From: Beta vulgaris subsp. vulgaris
Lineage: Eukaryota > Streptophyta > Magnoliopsida > Caryophyllales > Amaranthaceae
Direction of reading: 5' to 3'
Assembly (NCBI RefSeq): GCF_026745355.1
Contig: NC_079209.1
Location: forward strand, 9,532,055 to 9,596,054
DNA length: 64,000 nt
Shown here: positions 33,767 through 45,504 of the stretch, in pieces
Position numbering within the stretch: position 1 is the first letter of the stretch
Layout of the letters: each line of letters starts with the position of its first letter
Notes under the pieces: generated by a model
Told to the model about the DNA's origin: nothing
The model's input: the letters and a program-made list of their open reading frames with translations, nothing else
The model's database searches: none
Program-made: the position numbers and the translations under genes

Positions 33767-34975
33767 TATAGGTGTCGTGGAATTAAATATTTATAAACCC
33801 AAGTTTTAAAAAACAATCAACAACGACACTGTTCTGATCAACTTATTTTTATTTCTTACTAGAAAATATAAGCTTAGACAATGAATAATATGGCTTAATA
33901 AGTTCAGATAAGTTGTATAATGCAAAAAACAAGCAAAGATAAAGTTTGACATATTCACAAAATAAATTCTAAAAGTTAAAATATGGTCTAATAAGGATTA
34001 ACAAGGTGTAATAAACATAAGCAAAATAAGTTGAAAAACATATATAAGACCAAGAATGACAATTTGGAAATTATATAACATAAAAAAATCTAAAGTATAT
34101 AAAAGATTTTATTACTTTTTCTGTAGGGTATTGGCATAAAAGTTATTTTGCTTATTATGGGAAAAAGTATTACAATTCTATAATCAAGAAATTTTTTTTT
34201 CTTAATCTTCTACAAAAAAAAAAAGTATAGTTAAATGGAAATGTAACTATGCGTAATTTTAAAATGGGAATGTAAATATGAATTACTTTTGTGAGTAAAA
34301 GTATAGTTAAAAGTAATACAATACATGATAAAAACAGAACTTTGTTCTTTCTTAACAACCTTTAGGTCTTTGGTGGGAGTGAGTATTAACTATTGAAAAA
34401 AAACGGGGTCAAACTCTAATCCTATGATCTAAATGATATCTATGACTTTACAAAAGATATCATCAAATACGAAAAACAACCATTATATGTAATTAGATAT
34501 ACCTTAAATAGTATTAAAGCTCAAGCATATTGAGAAAATTAAAATTATTATAGCTAAGTGGGCAGTGGTCAATGGGTGGCTAAATATGGTGCAGCCGTGG
34601 TGCAAGAAGGCAAGAGAGTGGGTGAACGAGATTGCCATAAGTGGGAGTGGAAGTTGGTGTATTGCTGAGTATCAGTCGTGGTGCAAATTGTGATTTATCA
34701 CGACCTCTAAAGGAAGTACTTAGTAAACATATTAAAGATTTTTTCAATTAACTCTTTTGTTTTAAGATGAGTCACGTGATCCACCATGACGTTAACTACT
34801 TCAACAATTGAACACACAGATCATAAATCAGTTTTAAGATAATTTAAATACATGAGTATTAAATTTTACATCACAAGTTGGAGGCTCACCATCACGATTC
34901 TTGAAGAACTTCTTAAAATCGTCAATTTATAAAATGAACAACTTCCCGTGCAGATTGCACGGGTCAAAAAACTAG
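33767..34975 (+). mobile_element. Helitron 3' part related to 30451-32667; 5' end not located
   Basis: The 3' end is clear: hairpin CCCGTGCAGATTGCACGGG (34945-34963), then TCAAAAAA and CTAG (34972-34975), then T. The last 300-400 bp, including a gene-like GC-richer patch (34555-34690), parallels the tail of the Helitron at 30451-32667. No TC 5' terminus could be picked in the AT-rich DNA to the left, so the start given is only the limit set by the preceding MITE. Confidence 0.5.
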
Positions 34976-35023
34976 TATAGTAGAATTGTAAGATCCGAAT
35001 CGGGATTTTAATCTCTATTCTAT

Positions 35024-35433
35024 GGCCCTGTTTGGCACTAGCGTTTGAGGTAGCGGTTAGCGGTTGGACAAGATTGAAACGCTACTTAAGAAAATTATGA
35101 GTGTTTGGTAAGGTAGTGGTTGTAGTAGCGGGTAGCAGTTGGAGTAGATTATGAGTAGCGGTTGTGGAACGTTACAACAATTAATGTTTGAGATTTAGAG
35201 GTAGCGGTCTAGTAAATAAACCCTATATATTTGCATAAGGTAGAATTATTAACTATTTTTTTTTATCTTTTACAATTCCAACAGCTACTTTTGCCAAACA
35301 CTTCTAATTAAACAACTAATTTAACCGCTGATCGCTGACAGCTACTAGTAGACAGCTAGCAGCTACCCCCAACAGCTACCGCTACTACAACCGCTAACAG
35401 CTACTAGAACCGCTAGTTTTGCCAAACATGCCC
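35024..35433. mobile_element. Hairpin MITE with GGCCCTGTTTGGC termini, 410 bp
   Basis: The left arm GGCCCTGTTTGGCACTAGCG...AGCGGTTAGCGGTTG pairs with the right arm, whose reverse complement reads GGGCATGTTTGGCAAAACTA and continues into AGCGGTTCTAGTAGC. Both flanks are TAT (35021-35023; 35434-35436), a possible 3-bp duplication. Tandem GTAGCGGTT/AACCGCTAC units fill both arms. A terminal fragment of the same family lies at about 45630-45677. Confidence 0.75.
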
Positions 35434-35696
35434 TATATGGGAAGAGGGGTAGGACATCAAAATATTAGAAACCCCATTTTACCCTCATTATATGTCTATT
35501 CTACCTACTTACTTTAATTTAAAAAAAAATAAAAAAAAGAAAACTACCTAATTAATTTAAAAAATAAAGAAGACATTACAAAAAAAAAAACCATCAACAA
35601 TTCAAATATCCTTAATTTATTAGATATAATGAATAACTAATTTAATTTTCTACATTTTTGCATGTATATAAAATCTAGTAACAATCTATTTCACTA

Positions 35697-35977
35697 TGAG
35701 CTTGTCTTGGCAACCAACCGTTTGAGTCTCTTAGGGGACTCAAACGGAGGTAATTTGGTCATTTTATGCGTTGGAAGATTTCACGCGCGTGTGGCTGACA
35801 TTTGTTTGGTACCAATGCTAGGTTATAAAGGTACCATTCTCCCAAAATATTGATACCTTGATACCAATCATGATAACAATTCGATACCAATGTCAGGTTA
35901 TAATGGTATCATTGTGTTTTATTTTGGATATTTGAGTTTTTTTTGGACTCAAACCGTTGGTTACCAAGCCTTTCTCA
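35697..35977. mobile_element. Foldback MITE, about 281 bp
   Basis: The left arm (TGAGCTTGTCTTGGCAACC, then GTTTGAGTC) is complementary to the right arm (GACTCAAACCGTTGGTTACC then AAGCC...CTCA). The flanks carry TTTCACTA (35689-35696) and TTTCACTG (35978-35985), an 8-bp near-duplication. The inside contains GGTATCA/TGATACC-type short repeats. Size and target length fit a hAT or Mutator-derived MITE. Confidence 0.6.
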
Positions 35978-35999
35978 TTTCACTGTGGCAAATGCGATG

Positions 36000-38551
36000 A
36001 TCATAGCAGAATTCTATGACTATAACACCAAAACATTTGAAAAAAAAATAAAAAAATCTTCCCTTTCATTTTCTGCTCAATCAGTTTTCACAAATTCCAC
36101 TTGAAATCTTTTGGAACCATACAATAAGTTGGTGGTTTGCACAACACCAGTAGATTCTTCTTCCCTCCTCCTCTATCTCAATATACTTGTATGTCAAGGG
36201 ATTCATTTTATTGGAGTCTCTGTGTTTATCTTTCGAGGGTTTTGTTCTTCACTCAGGTTGCATTGGTAATTTCACGGGAAATCATACCATCCCTTTTCTT
36301 TTTCCCAGAACAGGTGATTCTTCTGCAATCTTTCTTCATTACCCAGTTTCTAATTTTATGTCATAAATGTAATTTGAATGCATGTGATACCGTGATGCTT
36401 GAGCTTGACTCAAGTTTATCAATTGACAGTTTTTGTACCTCATTACAAAGTTGTAATCTTCCAAGTTTTTGCATTTTTTTTTTTTGGGGTTTTTGTTTTT
36501 TGTTTTGGGTGGACTGAATTAGTTATCTGATAATATTTGTATTGGAAGGGATAAATAAACTCGCATGGAAGGAAGACTTTCAGGATAATTTCATAAATTA
36601 TTATTAATATTAGTGTTAAGTTGATATTTGGAACCAATGTTTGCTGTTGAAAGTGGCATAATCTTTAATCTAGACAATATGTTTCAACTCAATCACAATA
36701 TATTGCAGTTGTCCTGCGTTTTGGGTTGTGAGTTTGACATGATTGTTTTTAAAAGCACAAGTACAAAGAATTGTAATATGTATTTCATTGCCATTATATG
36801 GTTTATGGAGATGCCGAGAGGCGAGAACAAGGCAAATTAATATTGGATGATGAGGTTATATGAGTAATGTTTAACCAAGTTATATGGCATTAGAACCGTC
36901 TTAACATATATGGTCGTTAGAACCGTCTTAACAAATTTAACCGAAGAGTTCTCATTGAATCTCATTAAGATGCAATTATTTTTAATTGTGGCATTCATTG
37001 TCTAATTTTCGAGGGAACAAGGTGTTTGGGTGGTTTGGCTATCAAGGGATAGCAGTGAGTTATGGAGGCCCCTCATATTGGTCACTCACATAATCACATT
37101 ATCTGGCCAGCCAAATTGATTATTTAACATAATATTGATTTTGAACAGTGACATTTCCTACTTATGGAGTCTTCTGACTAATGAAATTTAATTAATGTGG
37201 AATTCTGGGATTTGAGCATAATGAAAAGCTAAATGCTAATTTGCTGGCTTATAAGTTGCCTACCAACTTTACATATTCTGTATCAGGCTTGACTCCTAGG
37301 GATGAACGTTTTGTTTGAGAGTCAAGTGATCTATGGATGCCCAGTTTTGAAGTGATTGCTATACCTTTAGGCCCAAACTACTGCACCTAAAGTTCTTCTT
37401 TACCATTCTTAAGGTGAATGATACCGTATGATTGAGCAGCTTCCACTTATGAGGCATGGCATTCATTACTGAGAATAACTGTTGTTTATCATGTGAACTG
37501 GTCAGTAGGAAACCTGAGGATGTTTTTTTTTTTTTTAGAATTTTACATGTTTAGCTCTATTGTTATTGTATCCTACTATCCTAAACTCGTTTTGGGTTAA
37601 TGTTGTTCATTAACGAGTAGGAAAGCAGATGCAAAAGATCTCTTTACTCTCTAGCTTTACTGCTAATGTACATTATATTGGAACTGACATCAACTCCAGA
37701 AGCAGTTGCTTTTGTTTCCCTTGAAAATACTCACGGGGACATCTCTATTTACAGTGATATAATGGTCCACACGATTATCCGACTTTGACATCTTACAGTT
37801 CCTTGCTTCCTGTGAGTGATCAATAAAAGCAGTAACTGTAGCCTTTTTCTAGGTAGTGACGAGTGAATTCTGAAAATGATTCTGCTAAACTATACCGAAT
37901 ATTTGTTTTCTGTTAAATGTATCTAACTACCCATACTTCTGCAAGCTCAGCAGAGGTTGAACAGCATTCCATCACCGATGAAGGAATTGGCTCAATATAA
38001 AACTTTGGTCCAATATCTGTCATAGATTGACTAATAAGAAATTAAAGAGCTGAGGCTGGACTATAAATAGTATTTTTATACAGAAGCACTTCTTCTTTAG
38101 CAGGCCGGGGTGATCTAATGAGCGGTTGAGAAACAATAACTTTTCTTGGAAAAGTTTAACGTACTAGATGATGCCATTTCATGGCTGGAGTTGGATGCTG
38201 CTATAGTGCCATTTCCCTAGGATATAATTTGCTTGACAAAGAGAGAACCCTGCAATAATGCAGAATCCACTAAATTATAACTTGATTGCTCATATCATGA
38301 ACAGGCGTTGGGCTACTTTCTAAGTCTCAGGAATAGTTGAGCAATTTTAGCTTCTTCCAGGAATTATTTTGCGTATCACTAAACTATCCACCATGATAGC
38401 ACCTTCATGTAGTGCTAACGTTAAGGAAAATAAACTTTGCAGATTATCTAATGAAGAACTTTTGAAATGGTCACAATTTCTGGTTAATGATATATTTTTT
38501 ATTCCTGGATTGCAATTTGTAAATTGAAGGCCCATATATCATGGTTCAACC
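36000..38551 (+). other. Probable 5' leader, promoter and first introns of the gene at 38552-41375
   Basis: A pyrimidine-rich stretch (about 36055-36330) resembles a plant 5' UTR with a donor-like ACAG/GTGATTC at about 36313. The following 2.2 kb is T-rich with no long coherent reading frame, as expected for introns. Residual N-terminal exons may be hidden here, but I could not define them. No transposon termini were seen. Confidence 0.35.
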
Positions 38552-41375
38552 ATGCTAATGGTGCATGCTGGGGGAGCTATCAGAAAGCGCTTGAGTTACT
38601 TGGACAAGCATACAATTCAGGAGTTTAATCTTCCCAAGATTACAAATGTCACTCCAGGTCCTTTAAGTTTTCCTAGTCAACCAAGCAGTTCTAAATCTGA
38701 AGGCCTGAAGAAGTGCTTCCTTTCCAAGCAAGACCATCGGCAATTGAAAGGCCTTCCTCGCTCACCAGACAGTGTTACTAAGAGGTGGCTGGTAATGGCA
38801 TGCACCAATTTTTGTATTCAAGTTTTTTGTAAACTGCCTCATTTTATTAGTGGCTGACATGTGTTTGTGTGCACCTATTACAGTGCCAGTCTCTAGATCC
38901 AGCTTCATCTGATGATGAATACCGTTCATCCACAAACATTGCTGTCAGCTTATTTAGACGATACCGCAATGTGGTTGATCGTGGTGGAACTGATAATCTA
39001 AAGGTAACAAATGGCTTTTGGTCAACCATTTTTTTTTCCTTTTTATCCTCTCGATTGTTGTAGGATATTCACACTATATTTTGTGAAGGATTGATGTTCT
39101 CTTTGAATTTCTGTAGGAGTTCATTAATGCCGGAGTAAATGCATATGCATTAGGTTGCACTGATGAAGGCTTGAGGAAAGAGCTAACCAGTATAAAGGAA
39201 TCTGGAGTTGAAATAAAAGCAATGGAGATTTATAGTACAAGTACCAGCCTGAAGTCCAAAATTTTATCCGAGGAAGTGAGTTGTGTGTACCTTGCCACCT
39301 TGAACTGCCTATCCGTACTTCTAATCATGAATGCTTGCTGAATTCTATTATGTGTAGGAGTACCTTTCTAGTCTTCATTTAGAACCATTTTTCCTAGGCT
39401 TCTGACTGTCAAACCGGTGGGTAAGGTTGATCTAGGTTTAGGTAGCTTGGGGTCTTAATCATTTGCAGATGGTGTCATTTTGGGGTTTAGCTAAAAAATC
39501 CTTGGTCATGACCCCGAGTTTCTGATTTCAAGTTGCTTAGAGCTCAGCAGATTAGATAGCGTTCGTTATTCTTCGTACAACAGGCAATTATTCAGCATTC
39601 CTCTTTAACTTGTACAAAGTTGAAGCTAATACTAGAATTATGAAATACACTGACTTTGGTTAGAGTAAATTATTCCTATTTCTAACACTTTGCTTAACTA
39701 GTTTTACTTTTTAGGCAATGCAAAGTGTATTATTTGCTTTACCAATATAATGTACCAAACCACTGAATGTAGCTTGATTCAGTGGTTCAATTCATTACAG
39801 AAAAGGCTTGGGTTTGACCTAATCTTTGGGTTGTCCATACTTGGTCAACCTTAGGTTCTACTATTGTAGATGATAATATTGTGCTCGTAACCTGTTTCCT
39901 GCGGTTATATGTGGGGTTGTTTCTTGACTGGGGTGAGTTTTACTGGCTCTAGTGCTAATCTTTTGTCATTAGGACTTCTTTTATGTTTTTGTTTCACAAG
40001 TTAGTATTCTCTGTTCTCGTTATGAACTTTCTTCTTTTCATCCTGTGTGTGACTCTGAAATGTTCAAATACTGACGGCTCATTGGTAGGTAAATAGTAGA
40101 TGGTGATAGATAATAAATTTACAGGATCCTAATGTGCATCGTAATACCTATCCATTCACAACTTCTTTTTTTTCCCCTCATATTTTCAATACCATCCATT
40201 AAACACTTACTACTTTTAGAGGTGGCATTGAGTGGTAAAGAAATTTGTGAAGAAAATTACATGACTGGGGATGAAGTTCCATCATCATGGGATTGGCATG
40301 AGACTCTTTGACAAAATTTCATATAAAATTATTTATCATTGCCATCATTTATTACCTGCTACCGAACAGATTGTGATACTCATGTAAATTGCCGGACAAC
40401 TCTTTGCCAGAAAAAAGAAAAAATGTTTCACTTGACATTTTTGTTCATTTCATATCTTTGAGCTGGCACTTGCTCATTACTCATTAGTGCTCTCTGTGGC
40501 TCTTCTCAAAGTGCAGGTTGATGAGTGTATTCTTTGGTTGAGCATTATATTCATCACTATCTTGTGTACACCACAACCAACCGTAGTTAGATGGTCCGCT
40601 TCACCTCCAGTTTCTGAAGATGTATTACACCAGTGGAAAGGCTTTTGTGCAATCATTGCAAATGCATACTATATGAGAGGAATGGCATGGTAAGTCATCC
40701 TTTTAATCTTCTGTCTCAAAGAAACAGACGTAATCATATCGAGTTGTTATACTATAGTGTGCACTTGGGAATTTAAAAGAAGTAACTGCGCAGTCATTTC
40801 GGGTTAACATTCCATTGCCAGATACTTAATCTATTTCTTTAGGGAAATGCATAGTTCTAGAAGTAATATGTGCTATAATTTGCTCATTTGAAAAGAGTTC
40901 CAAATCTACTAAGTGCGTTTACTTTTCAACCAATACAAGCTTTTTTTTTTTCTTGATTATTCGCCTTTTATTTTATTGAGGCTTCATTTTTCATGACTGA
41001 AAGGCTCCCTGTGAAGACTCTTCAATTAGAGCAGATGGCAGTTGCAGGGCATGCTGAGGAACCTTCAGTTGTTGCGAGTAGAATGCGTTTGGTGTTCAAT
41101 ACCCTTGAGGTGAGCCTTCAACTCACTTTTTTTAATGTCTTCCCGCTTATGATACTAGGATGTTTGTTAAAATGCACCCTTGACTTGCAGAAATTATTGC
41201 ATGAAGTTATATATTTTTTTGGTTGAAACTTCAGAAACAATCTACTTTCATCAAGTTACTCGTATTTGCTGATCTTATCTGTGCATATTCTGAAGCTACT
41301 TCCTCTTCTCTGAAGTTTGATTGAATTAGCTTCTGGTTTATGCAGGTGGTTAGTCCACAGTGGCCTCGGGTATAG
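38552..41375 (+). CDS. Conserved plant protein of unknown function, six exons
   Basis: Exons inferred from GT..AG borders and frame continuity: 38552-38791, 38884-39003, 39117-39275, 40517-40689, 41004-41109 and 41346-41375 (TAG). They give 275 residues, though the true N-terminus may lie upstream. Exon 1 encodes a basic Ser/Pro-rich region (AGGAIRKRLSYLDKHTIQEF, then LPRSPDSVTKRW). Exons 2-3 encode the well-ordered NIAVSLFRRYRNVVDRGGTD and FINAGVNAYALGCTDEGLRK blocks. Exon 4 opens with DECILWLSIIFITILCTPQP, a hydrophobic helix, then WHQWKGFCAIIANAYYMRGM-like sequence. Exon 5 has LPVKTLQLEQMAVAGHAEEP and exon 6 ends VVSPQWPRV. The exon structure, Trp/Cys-rich conserved blocks and lack of stops suggest a real single-copy plant gene. 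I recognise its general look from plant proteomes but cannot name the family or role; plastid targeting is possible but the presumptive transit peptide is not visible. A second copy of the last-exon acceptor lies at 41905. Confidence 0.75.
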
Positions 41376-41904
41376 TTGATAGTTGTGTATGATTCGAAGA
41401 GCGATTATCTTGGTCTAAAGGTTGTAGTTAATGTAGTTGGCAAAATACAGTTTTGAATTTTATTTATGACTATCTATATATCTTCTATATGATATGGTCC
41501 GAACTAGGGATCAGCAGAAGCATTAGGAACCGATTTTAGCTGATTCTGAATTTAGACCTTCTGGACCTGGTTTTCGATGTGTAGCTGTTGAACAGGTTTC
41601 GGATTTGGGTACGCAGTCCTGAATTTGATACATATATATAAACGAAAATAGATAAAATAAAAGAAAGCAGCAGTTTTTGATCCTTTTTCTTTACCCTACT
41701 TTTAGCTCTCTTTGATCACTCAAGTCAAACACTGATATAAAAAAAGGAGAGTAACACATGAAATGTTTTTCCAATTTATCTGTATAGACTGATAGAAACT
41801 TGACTGAGTACCCAAATAAAGATGGTGAGAACTGGTTCCAAATTCGGTTGTGACCAATATCAGATTGTATTTGCAAAGTGTGATTATTCAGCAGCATCTG
41901 ATAT

Positions 41905-42030
41905 ATGCAGGTGGTCAGTCCACAGTATAATACGGCATTGTACGGGGAAAATGCAGTTGTGTATCTGTCGATAGTTTGTAATTTGTACCGAATAGTTGGT
42001 TATGTTTCATTCTACCAAACCAGTAATTAA
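41905..42030 (+). other. Duplicated alternative last exon
   Basis: ATATATGCAG/GTGGTCAGTCCACAG (acceptor at 41910) nearly repeats TTTATGCAG/GTGGTTAGTCCACAG (acceptor at 41345) of the preceding gene. The duplicate diverges after five codons and would stay open for 39 codons before TAA at 42028-42030. The duplicate lies 565 bp downstream of the original. If spliced to exon 5 it would replace the short VVSPQWPRV tail by a longer one. Confidence 0.55.
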
Positions 42031-42396
42031 CAAAGAGGTTTTATTTATTTTTATTCGTAGAATCAAAAGTTTGTTTCCTATCACACAGATCAAAAGAATC
42101 ATAATTTTGGGAGTAAAATATGGATTGGTTTTACTTGTTGCATATGCCCAACTTTTCTAAAATATATGAGTTGTCATAATTCACCATTGGAATTTGATGA
42201 ATACATTAAGAACAATGGACTACACAAGGGAAATTCTTCTTCATTTACTTGTCTCTAAGTTTTAATTCTTAACTACATTTTGGAAATAAAAAAGTCCAAC
42301 AACGATGTCAAAAAAATAATTTAGTGCAAGAAGTAGGACTATTAAGAAATGGATAAAAAAAAATTATCATCATTATGTCTTTACTCTTCTAGAAAT

Positions 42397-44496
42397 TTAA
42401 GGCTTGCGACTTTCAACATTACCATTGGGGTCGCTATGTTTATTAGCACCTACACCCATTCCAAATCCAAAACCCATACCCATGCCAAATCCCATGCCCA
42501 TTCCTTGGCTGTCACCATAACCTTTCCGGCCATCATAACCCACATTAGTATCATCTCCACTTCTATCACCTCCTCTAGTGTAACCCATTCCAAAACCACT
42601 CCCTTGTCCTTGACCATATCCCTCAGCAGCACCCCCACTTCCACTTCCACCACCACTTCCACCACCTCCACCACCTCCACCACCACCCATTCCAAAACCT
42701 GCACCAAAACCAAAACCATGACCAAACCCTCTTCCAAATCCAACACCGCCGCTACTCCCACCCCCACCCCCACCCCCACTACCACCACCACCAAAACCGC
42801 CTACTCCACCACCTACACCATATCCACTACCGTGGCCAAAAGCTTCTCCAACACCTCTACTTTCTCCACCACCACCTCCACCGCCACCACCACCTCCTCC
42901 TCCACCTGAAGCACTAACTCCACCACCAGTACCTTCTCCATGTCCTTCACTATGATCTAAACCTTGTGTAGAACCACCACCACTACCACCACCTTCTCCT
43001 CCAACGGTACCTTTACTTGCGCCTCCTACTCCACCACCACCACCTTGTCCGTGCCCTTCAGAGTAACCACCCAAATCATGTGTTGAACCACTTCCTTCTC
43101 CACCACCACCTCCTCCACCAACACCACCACTAGTGAGACCAAAGCCGGCACCAAAACCTTGTCCATGACCTTCAGCATGTCCACCTAAACCTTCTGTTGA
43201 ACCTCCTCCCTGTCCTCCACCTCCTCCTCCCCCTGCACCACCGCTTATCATTCCAACACCAAAGCCTTCCCCATGCCCTTCGGTATGTCCACCCAATCCT
43301 TCTGTTGAACCTCCCCCTCCTCCGGTACCACCTCCTCCTGCTACACCAGTGCTTGACACTCCAATGCCAGCACCAGCACCTTGTCCATGCCCTTCAGCAT
43401 GTCCACCTACACCTTCTGTTGAACCTCCTCCTCGTCCTCCACCACCTCCTCCTCCTCCAACACCACCGCTTGTGATTCCAGCACCAAAGCCTTCTCCATG
43501 TCCTTCAGTATGTGCACCCAATCCTTCCGTTGTACCTTCCCCACCTCCACCACCACCTCCTCCTGCTACACCAGTGCTTGAGACTCCAATGCCGGCACCA
43601 ACACCTTGTCCATGGCCTTCAGCATGTCCACCTAAACCTTCTGTTGAACCTCCTCCTTGTCCTCCACCTCCTCCTCCTCCTCCTCCAACACCACCACTTG
43701 TTATTCCAGCACCAAAGCCTTCTCCATGTCCTTCAGTATGTGTGCCCAATCCTTCCGTTGTACCTTCCCCTCCTCCGCCACCACCTCCTCCTGCTACACC
43801 AGTGCTTGAGACTCCAATGCCGGCACCAATACCTTGTCCATGGCCTTCAGCATGTCCACCTAAACCTTCTGTTGAACCTCCTCCTTGTCCTCCACCACCT
43901 CCTCCTCCTCCAACACCACCGTTTGTTATTCCAACACCAAAGCCTTCTCCATGTCCTTCAGCATGCCCACCCAATTCTTCCATTGAACTTCCTCCTCCAC
44001 CACCACTACCTCCTCCTCCTGCAACACCACTACCTATGACCCCAATGCCACCACCAACACCTTGTCCATGACCTTCAGCATTTCCACCTAACCCTTCTGT
44101 TGAACCTCCTCCTCTACCTCCACCGACGCCATGACCTTCAGCATTTCCAGAACTTGAACTACCACTTATGGTACCACTATTATCACCTCCTCCTCCTCTA
44201 GTAGGCCCATTGCCAATAGCCCCTCCAACTCCATGTCCTTCGCCATGTCCAACACCCTCACCTACATTACTAACCTTTCCTCCATCACCACCACTACCTT
44301 TGTAGCCACCACTAGGCCTAACCCCACCACCAAATGACTTGCCAAAGAAGCTTCCACAACCCCTCCATCGAAAAGCGCAATGACCAAATGGCACATCATC
44401 GTCCTCTTCGTGACCATGAATTATATTGCTTAAAGAGGTAAGTGTTATCATGAGAATGAGTGCAACAGAAAATAGAACTTTGGCAGACACAGCCAT
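42397..44496 (-). CDS. Large secreted glycine-rich protein
   Basis: Intact single-exon ORF of 699 residues. Residues 1-28 form a signal peptide (basic-free start MAVSAK, hydrophobic LFSVALILMITLTSL, then a small-residue cleavage region near IIHG). An acidic EEDDD patch and the only cysteines (GHCAFRWRGC, residues about 38-47) follow. Residues from about 85 to 480 are tandem units of roughly 35 residues alternating between EGHGQGxGAGIGVSSTGVAG and EGHGEGFGAGITSGGVGG types, each beginning STEGLGGHAEGHG and separated by poly-Gly runs. The C-terminal third is GGGGSGG/GFGHG/GMGMGFGMG-rich and ends in a hydrophilic VESRKP tail. This is a class I-like glycine-rich structural protein, expected in the cell wall. 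It is unusually long for such proteins; copy number of the unit is probably variable. The reverse strand over 43349-44071 is also open, a by-product of GGN-rich codons. A TATA box lies upstream at 44629-44636. Confidence 0.88.
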   Translation of the reverse strand: MAVSAKVLFSVALILMITLTSLSNIIHGHEEDDDVPFGHCAFRWRGCGSFFGKSFGGGVRPSGGYKGSGGDGGKVSNVGEGVGHGEGHGVGGAIGNGPTRGGGGDNSGTISGSSSSGNAEGHGVGGGRGGGSTEGLGGNAEGHGQGVGGGIGVIGSGVAGGGGSGGGGGSSMEELGGHAEGHGEGFGVGITNGGVGGGGGGGGQGGGSTEGLGGHAEGHGQGIGAGIGVSSTGVAGGGGGGGGEGTTEGLGTHTEGHGEGFGAGITSGGVGGGGGGGGGQGGGSTEGLGGHAEGHGQGVGAGIGVSSTGVAGGGGGGGGEGTTEGLGAHTEGHGEGFGAGITSGGVGGGGGGGGRGGGSTEGVGGHAEGHGQGAGAGIGVSSTGVAGGGGTGGGGGSTEGLGGHTEGHGEGFGVGMISGGAGGGGGGGQGGGSTEGLGGHAEGHGQGFGAGFGLTSGGVGGGGGGGEGSGSTHDLGGYSEGHGQGGGGGVGGASKGTVGGEGGGSGGGSTQGLDHSEGHGEGTGGGVSASGGGGGGGGGGGGGGESRGVGEAFGHGSGYGVGGGVGGFGGGGSGGGGGGGSSGGVGFGRGFGHGFGFGAGFGMGGGGGGGGGGSGGGSGSGGAAEGYGQGQGSGFGMGYTRGGDRSGDDTNVGYDGRKGYGDSQGMGMGFGMGMGFGFGMGVGANKHSDPNGNVESRKP

Positions 44497-44628
44497 AGCT
44501 CTATTGTGAGTGTAGTCTACAAGTGGGACTTTCTATGTAAGTGATGATAGGATCAATTCTTATTGTAGTAGTGATTAGTTTCCCACTTTGGCTACTACAT
44601 ATGATTTTTCAGCTCAAGGTTTCCGTGC

Positions 44629-44636
44629 TATATATA
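44629..44636 (-). promoter_or_regulatory. TATA box of the glycine-rich protein gene
   Basis: The minus strand reads GTGTATATATAGCACGG, 133 bp upstream of the ATG at 44496, which would give a leader of about 100 nt. The region 44640-44940 upstream is AT-rich with no further recognisable site. Confidence 0.6.
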
Positions 44637-44956
44637 CACATCTCAAGTCTTGAAAGTTGCAATAAATAAATACCATCAATTCAATCATTGAGTTGATTTA
44701 AGACATTCTGTTTGATATTCTTTATACGACATTGGTCAATCCTATGAGTTGCCTAGTCTAGTGACTTTAGGTACTATAAAGTATTACCATAATGTCGAGG
44801 ATAATAGTTTCTTGTTCTTATCTTAAATTTTAATTTCCTGCTTTCCCCATTAAGGAGTCACTTAGTATTAAATTTGCGGTTGTTGCATGCTGTTTAAAAT
44901 CTATCTAGAGGTATTGTAAAAGAAATTTATTGAGAATATTTATAGTATACCTGGGT

Positions 44957-45231
44957 GTATCATGTCCATGCTCATGGTACACCCAAGACTATTTTCTCCA
45001 AATGAGCAAAATGAGCGAATCAGCAAATGAGCAAAATGAACAAATGAGTAAACATTTCTACTCATTTAAGAAAATGAGCAAAATGAGCAAATGATAAATG
45101 AGCAAAATGCCCATATGAGCAAATTTGGTGTCAAATGAGCACCTGAAGTTCTAATTTATTACAAAAATACCCCTACATGTACCATGCTCATGGTACACCC
45201 GGGTGTACCATGAGTGAACTCCTACTTTTAA
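44957..45231. repeat. AAATGAGC repeats bracketed by CATGCTCATGGTACACCC copies
   Basis: The core (44996-45140) is a run of about twelve AAATGAGCAAAATGAGC-like octamers. It is bracketed by CCATGCTCATGGTACACCC on the left (44967-44985) and on the right (45181-45199), followed by GGGTGTACCATGAG, the inverse complement of the same motif. The structure looks like a small foldback element whose centre has expanded. No duplication of flanking DNA could be defined. Confidence 0.65.
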
Positions 45232-45327
45232 GTTTTAAGTTTATATGGAGCAAATCTATGCAACATCATTTCATACTGATTTATCGTAAAACATTGTATT
45301 ATTTTATATGTTTTGTTTGATTATTTT

Positions 45328-45504
45328 CAGTGGCGGATCCAGAATAACATATTAGTGGATGTAAAATATTTTTTTTTATTTTAATAAGTGTAAATTATCC
45401 AATTTTTACAGAAATAAAACTTAAATTTTGACCGAAAAATACTACATATCAAGATTTAAGTGGAGTCAAATGACCCCACACCTCAAAGAATAGCTCCACC
45501 CCTA
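45328..45504. mobile_element. Small MITE-like element with AGTGGCGGATCC terminus
   Basis: CAGTGGCGGATCCAGAATA at the left is roughly complementary to GAATAGCTCCACCCCTA at the right. GTGGCGGAGCCA-type termini are common among short plant MITEs. The two ends are diverged, no target duplication is clear, and the element has no coding capacity. Confidence 0.4.

Noticed and set aside
36137..36517. Plus-strand frame of 126 codons before the six-exon gene
   Set aside because: T-rich, dominated by Phe/Leu/Ser/Cys, with no conserved look; better explained as 5' UTR and intron.
42349..42909. Plus-strand Ser/Thr-rich open frame (186 codons)
   Set aside because: Also a reverse-strand shadow of the glycine-rich protein gene, low complexity, and partly outside the gene by chance.
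43349..44071. Long plus-strand Pro-rich open frame (240 codons)
   Set aside because: It is the exact complement of the glycine-rich coding repeats; GGN codons on one strand read as CCN on the other. No promoter or start context supports it.
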